Positions 53,301 to 59,300 of a stretch of DNA of 64,000 nucleotides are shown here, in pieces; the stretch's first letter is position 1, and every line of letters begins with the position of its first letter. A model generated the notes under the pieces. The model did not search any database, had not been told where the DNA came from, and was given only the letters and a program-made list of their open reading frames with translations. Source of the stretch: Odontocerum albicorne. Its lineage: Eukaryota > Arthropoda > Insecta > Trichoptera > Odontoceridae. A program made the position numbers and the translations under genes. The stretch spans positions 4,380,251 through 4,444,250 of the forward strand of contig OX463838.1 of the NCBI GenBank assembly GCA_949825065.1, given 5' to 3'.

Positions 53301-56300
53301 CGCGTTCAATCGAGGGAATAAAGCTGCCACAGCTCCTCGCGATATTTGCGAAGTGTACGGCGAAGATGCTATGAATTTAAGGACAGCTCGTCGATGGTTT
53401 TTGCATTTCAAAGACGGTAATTTCGACCTAAAATACATGGAGCGTTCCGGACGACCAGTGGACTTCGATGAGGACCGCTTAAACTATATTATTACGCAAT
53501 ATCTTGTAGAGCAGAAAATTTTCTTTTGAATGACGTATAACCTTTACCATTTTATTTTACTTTTGGTGCTCAGTTTTAAATTAAAAAATAAACAAACACT
53601 TATGAATACAGTGTATTTTCTTATGAATACAGTGTAGTTTTTTCTTATGAATACAGTGCAGTGTAGTTTTCTTATGAATACAGTACAGTGTAGTTTCTTA
53701 TGAATACAGTGTAGTTTTTTTGTTTGTTACCTATAAGATAAACTATAATTAGGTTTCTTATGGATACAGTGTAATGTATTTATAAAAAATAAAAAAATCA
53801 AGCGTAATTTTCGAAACATTGTTCGTTTGATTTGGAACTTATAACGCCCGGAATTGATGAATTTTAAATGAGCTCTACGAGGTAATCCTGAACTTAAATG
53901 AGCTCTACGAGGTAATCCTGAACTAAAATAATAATGGGGAATATTATTAAGATAATTAAAACTGACATTTAGAATGTTTTTGTCGTATCTAACGACACAT
54001 ATTTTTATTTATGTGGTTTTCATAAATTATGGTTTCATTAAAAAAAAATTAACTAGGTAATTTTTTTGGGTGATGTTTACGTATTTTATAAAATATCCTT
54101 TAAACTCTTATATAACATTTATTTGATGTATTACCTTCCTTGTGTCAAACAATATTTTTAATGAAGTAAATAAAATCTCGAACGAAACCCTTGTTGAATA
54201 TTTTGGTTTCTTACCTATATCAAAGGGTGTTAAAGAGAAGTGTATATTTTATTTTAACACGTATTTAAAAAAAAAAACAATTTAAAATATTTAAAGACTT
54301 TTTGGCGTTTAGGGTATGTAACGATGTTGATATATTTAAATATAATAATTTTATCTAGAATTAAACTAAATTAGCAGTTCCTAATACCAAAACTCATCAT
54401 CCGCGAAAATATGTACAAGTCTAAAATGAACTTACGAGTATATAATATTATTTATAGTTAAGGCATTAACATTGTGGAGGTTTAAAGGCATTGTTATTTG
54501 TTTTATCAAACACTGTTTATTCCACTTTATGTAACGGTATAACCCTACCCGTTTCAAGGATTTCACTTCATCATTCATCATTCCCCTGATGATGAGGTGA
54601 AAGCCTTGAGACTAGTTTTTATTTATTTATTATTACACATGACAAGAAATATACATAATTTGTGAAAAAACAACAGGTAATTTAATTTGGACATACAGTT
54701 TTAATGGATCTGGTTTTGTTGCCTTTCATTTGTCGTATCCCCAGTAAACTAGGCTTTTGCCTGTATCTCACTGAGGATATTAAGCATGAAAAAATAAATC
54801 GATACTTCTTTCCGATTTTTGATTACACAAAAACAAAACCCCGTTGCACGTTCTCATCAACCTGACAAACAGTGACACTCAATTACAACTGGAAACATCA
54901 TGCGAAATTAAACTCCTCACACATCATCACTCCAGAAAGACCAAAAATATTCATCCCACAATATACCGCACACAATCATAAGAATAAAAATAAAAAACAT
55001 ACAGAAACACAAAAACAACAAAAAGAAATCCACACTCACGAGCCCACACAAATTTTTTCCACACGTCAATTATCCTGAAAGTCCAAGTACTCAAAATCCT
55101 GTCGCAATAACAACCACGCTCCGATCGACTGTCTAAATGGTTTTCCTACCTTTACCTTTATTGAATTCGGCACGCCATTGTATGTCATGGGAGCCAAATA
55201 AGCATATTGCCTTTGGGCAAAATAGGTTTTAACTCTAGGGATGGTGAACATTTCATCAGTTGTCATGCGTGTCATGTGTCTCTGCTGAGTCTGCATCTTC
55301 CCTTCCTCTCGATGGTAGTGCCAGAGAATTATACTGTTATATAAAGTGGAATCAACAGTGCTAGTAGGGTTATACTGTTATATAAAGTGGAATCAAAAGT
55401 GCTTAATAAAACAAATAACAATGAACTTATATTAACTTACACTCGTATACATTTATTTTGCAAGGTTTATGATCTTTTAATAATTGTGGGTTCTAGTTCC
55501 AAGTTGGAGCGCCCTTATAGGTTCTAGTTCCAAGTTGGAGCGTTCTTGAGGAAAGTCTGCTTTCTAAACGCCATAATATCCATTGTCTTTTTATTATTAT
55601 ACAAAAAGTCTACTAGTTAATTCACTCCCTTTTATACCATTACCCGATTTCACTCGCCAGACATTTTAATCAGACTGGATCATTCAGAATCTCAATTTCC
55701 CCAAAACTTATGGTATAAGTCGAGTAGTCAATGTATTATACAATGATTGGATACGTTATAGTACTAGATAGTTATTAAAATTTGAATATGTACCTGAATA
55801 TTCCGTTAACGGCGATCGATTGCTTGAAAATATCTTCATCCTTTATCGGAGTGTGTTGATAATAGTCGTATTCGTTCCCAAAGTCCAGCTCCGAGGTAGT
55901 CTTGACATTCTCGTGGCTGGTGGACATGATGAGTGGTGCATCCTTCGCCATATCCTGGTCCAGCGAGCTCTGCAACAACAGCTCGTGTCTCCTCCTTAAA
56001 TCATTAAAAAGGACGATTCAATTACTGTAACTTTTCTTTGTTTCTTATGAATACAGTGTAGTTTTTTTGTTTGTTACGTATACGATGTACTGTAATTTTG
56101 TTTCTTATGAATACAGTGTAATGTATTTATAAAAAATAAAAAAATCAACATGCTTAAACCATGTAACTTGCTTCATTTACTTTTGTCTGGTTAGTTGGAA
56201 GAGATTGCCGCCTGGCAATAAGCCCGCCAGATTGAATTGCAATAAAAGTGTTAAATAAATAAATAAAAAGCTTAAAGATATTATATTATCTTATATGCAT

Positions 56301-59300
56301 ATATTGTTAATAGTTAAGGCATTAACGTTGTGGAGGCTAAAATACATTGTAATTTGTTTTATCAAACACTGTTTATTCCACTTTTTGTAACGGTATAACC
56401 CTGCCGGTTTCAAGGCTTTCACATCATCATCAGGGAGCAAAAACAAGACTGAATTATGTTCGAACTGGTTCCGAAATACACGCTTCTAACGGTTGGAGAC
56501 TGGGGGCTGAGGGAGGCATAGGACGACCTCGGCGAGCAGCGGAGAGATTCTTGGTATATATGTGTTAGCCAGATGTTCACCTCGATGCACTGACTTAGAA
56601 ATTTCTAGGGCTTCCAATGTGTCCAATTTGTTTCTGTTACTACTGATATGTGAGAATTTGGCATCATCGATATAAAATGTACGGTTTTCACTGTGACAAT
56701 GATTAGCCATTTCAGAATAAATTAGAGAATTTGTTAAGGCAGATTTTGTGGCTTTTATCGGCTGTAGTTGACTTAATACCGAGCTCTGATATATAACATT
56801 TTAGCCGTAATATCGCGTGATATGTGTATATATACGCTCCACCTTGTTCAGACCGGAAACTTTTGTACCTCAGTAGTAAATCGATTTAGCATAAAAAAAC
56901 TCTTAAGCATACGAATTGTCATTATAATTAAATTTATAAAAGAAAAATCTATTTAGAATATTTTCTTCCGGGCTCGCTGATGCTATAAGGCCTATCCCTT
57001 TCAAAAATGATTCAATTATTGCGAGAAAATTAATTAAACGAAATTCAATTTCAAGGTGCGCGGAACAGATTTCTAAATTTTAACAGTAATTAACACACTC
57101 GATAATTGGATATTCCTAAAATTTCTGAAAATTTGTAAAACTTTTACAAAAGCTGATGTAAAACTTTTACTTCCAATCTACAATTATTGTTTGAAGCTAT
57201 TACGAAATTTTCGTTTGAAAGAAAAATTTCAACGAAACCATCAAATAATATATAAAACACCTCAAAAATAAATTGAAACCAATTTAATAAATCAAATTGT
57301 TTATTGAATTATTTTTGTAGATAAAATATATTTCACCCACGACCTCCCTGGCCTAAATGGTAGGAGGCTTTACTTTTACTTTCTGTTTAGTAACCGAAAA
57401 ATTTAATTTCAAAAAGTTTACCAGTCTGATTAAAGTGTTCGTCTGGTAGCATTAAAGTGTTCGTCTGGTAGCAAAATAAAAAGTGTACCAGTCTGATTAA
57501 AGTGTTCGTCTGGTAGCAAAACACGTACTCACTAAACTTGATACTAATACGGGTGCAATATTGACTCTTTACACGCGGGGTAGTATTGTCAATATGTTCA
57601 ACGACGAACTGCCATTTACATATGTAGTTCTTAACTAGAATATGTTATTTGGTTCCTATGTCAGAATTAACAGTTAGGGTTTGTTGAAGAGTATCAAACA
57701 AATGTAAAAAAAAATTAACTTACATATTTTCATATAAATTAAAGTTATAGTTATATATTTATGAAATCTTTGATTGCACATTTATTTTATGTCTTATTAT
57801 ATTTCATGTTATATGTGACAATAATGTCTATTTATTTAAATTAATTAATGTAATACTAGGCGCGTCCAGAAAGTAAGGAACGATTGAGCACCATGCCCTG
57901 CGCCGATCCCCCACTACCGCGATCGTATGCGCGCCAGTTAGCTCCTTCCCTCGTTTCAGTGCGAGCCGAGTTTTGTCGCTGAACGGTCGTGCGTCTTTGT
58001 TCTGTAACCTTTTAAAATGGCTGCGCCCATCGAAAATCCCGCCAAATGTGAAGTGCGTAGTGTCGTTCGTTTTCTGAATGCATAAAATGTTCGGCCTATC
58101 GAAATTTATAGGCAACTTTAAGCACAGTTTATGAATCTTTCCCACAAATTTCACGATCACTCCTACATGAAATAGGGACAGCACCTTGGCTACAAAAAAA
58201 TGTGTGCTCGGAAAAGAAAAACCGAATGTCAGCACCAAAAAAGTGATGGCAACAACTTTTTGGGACCGAAAGGGTTTGATCCACGTGATGTTTATGCCAA
58301 GAGGACACACAATAAACTCAGAGGCCTATTGTGAAACTCTTCAACGACTTAGACGCGCCATCCCAAACAAGAGACGTGGAATGTTGTCGGGAAAGGTGAT
58401 TTTGATTCATGACAATGCGCGGCCTCGTGCATCAGCACGAACACAGCGAGATGTTCAACATCTTAAGTGGGAATTTTTGGGCATCCTCCTTACAGCCCTG
58501 ACTTGGCACCAAGTGATTTATACTTATTCCCGAAACTAAAGGAATTTTTGGGTGGAAAACAGTGCGTAAACGATGAAGACTTCAAAAAAGAAGTGACATC
58601 TTGGCTCAAATCTTTGGCGGTAGAAGAGTATCACATCGGAAAAGAAAAATTGGTTCCACGTTACAATAAGTGCTTTGATAGCTATGGCGACTACATTGAT
58701 AAATATAATAAGATAATGTGACTTTGTTAGTAAAGTTTGGTTTTGATATCTTTCGTTTTTATTAAGTTATGTCAAAACGTTCTTTACTTTCTGGATGACC
58801 CACGTATATAGTACAAATATTAGCCAAATGCTATACCTATATACAAATGTATGTCTTAAGAACTAATCTAATTTATATACGAGTATTATAACTGTGGACT
58901 AACTTAATTTTAATTTCCTAGATAACATTTTATTTTTTTAATAATCTTACTATTGTTTATAATATAATTTCTAAGAAATAGTTAACACCTACATACTACT
59001 TATATCTATAATAGATAACAATTCTTACAACAAATTATTTAGCAAGTACATGTTCACTCGTTCAGGCTACTTGCATTAAATCACATTCAATCAGACATTG
59101 GTTCTCCCGGCTAATACAAAAGGTAGACTACTATAGTCATGCAACAGATGATGCTACGGAAGCCTGTGGTTATAACGGAAAGGTAGATCGGATTTATTCT
59201 CTTAAGCCCTCAGTTCGCTTTCACCTTGTGTTATATACATACTTCTCTCTTACCCTTCTTTCAAAATCTGGTTCACTTGATTCATCTACGTTTTCCCGTT

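Larger units (their letters stand above)
51945..53790. repeat. Degenerate minisatellite, interrupted by insertions
   Basis: TTTCTTATGAATACAGTGTA-type units recur at 51945-52018, 52920-53070 and 53600-53790, with more at 56035-56130. The hAT-type element (52019) and a mariner (53075) sit within the array. Confidence 0.7.
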
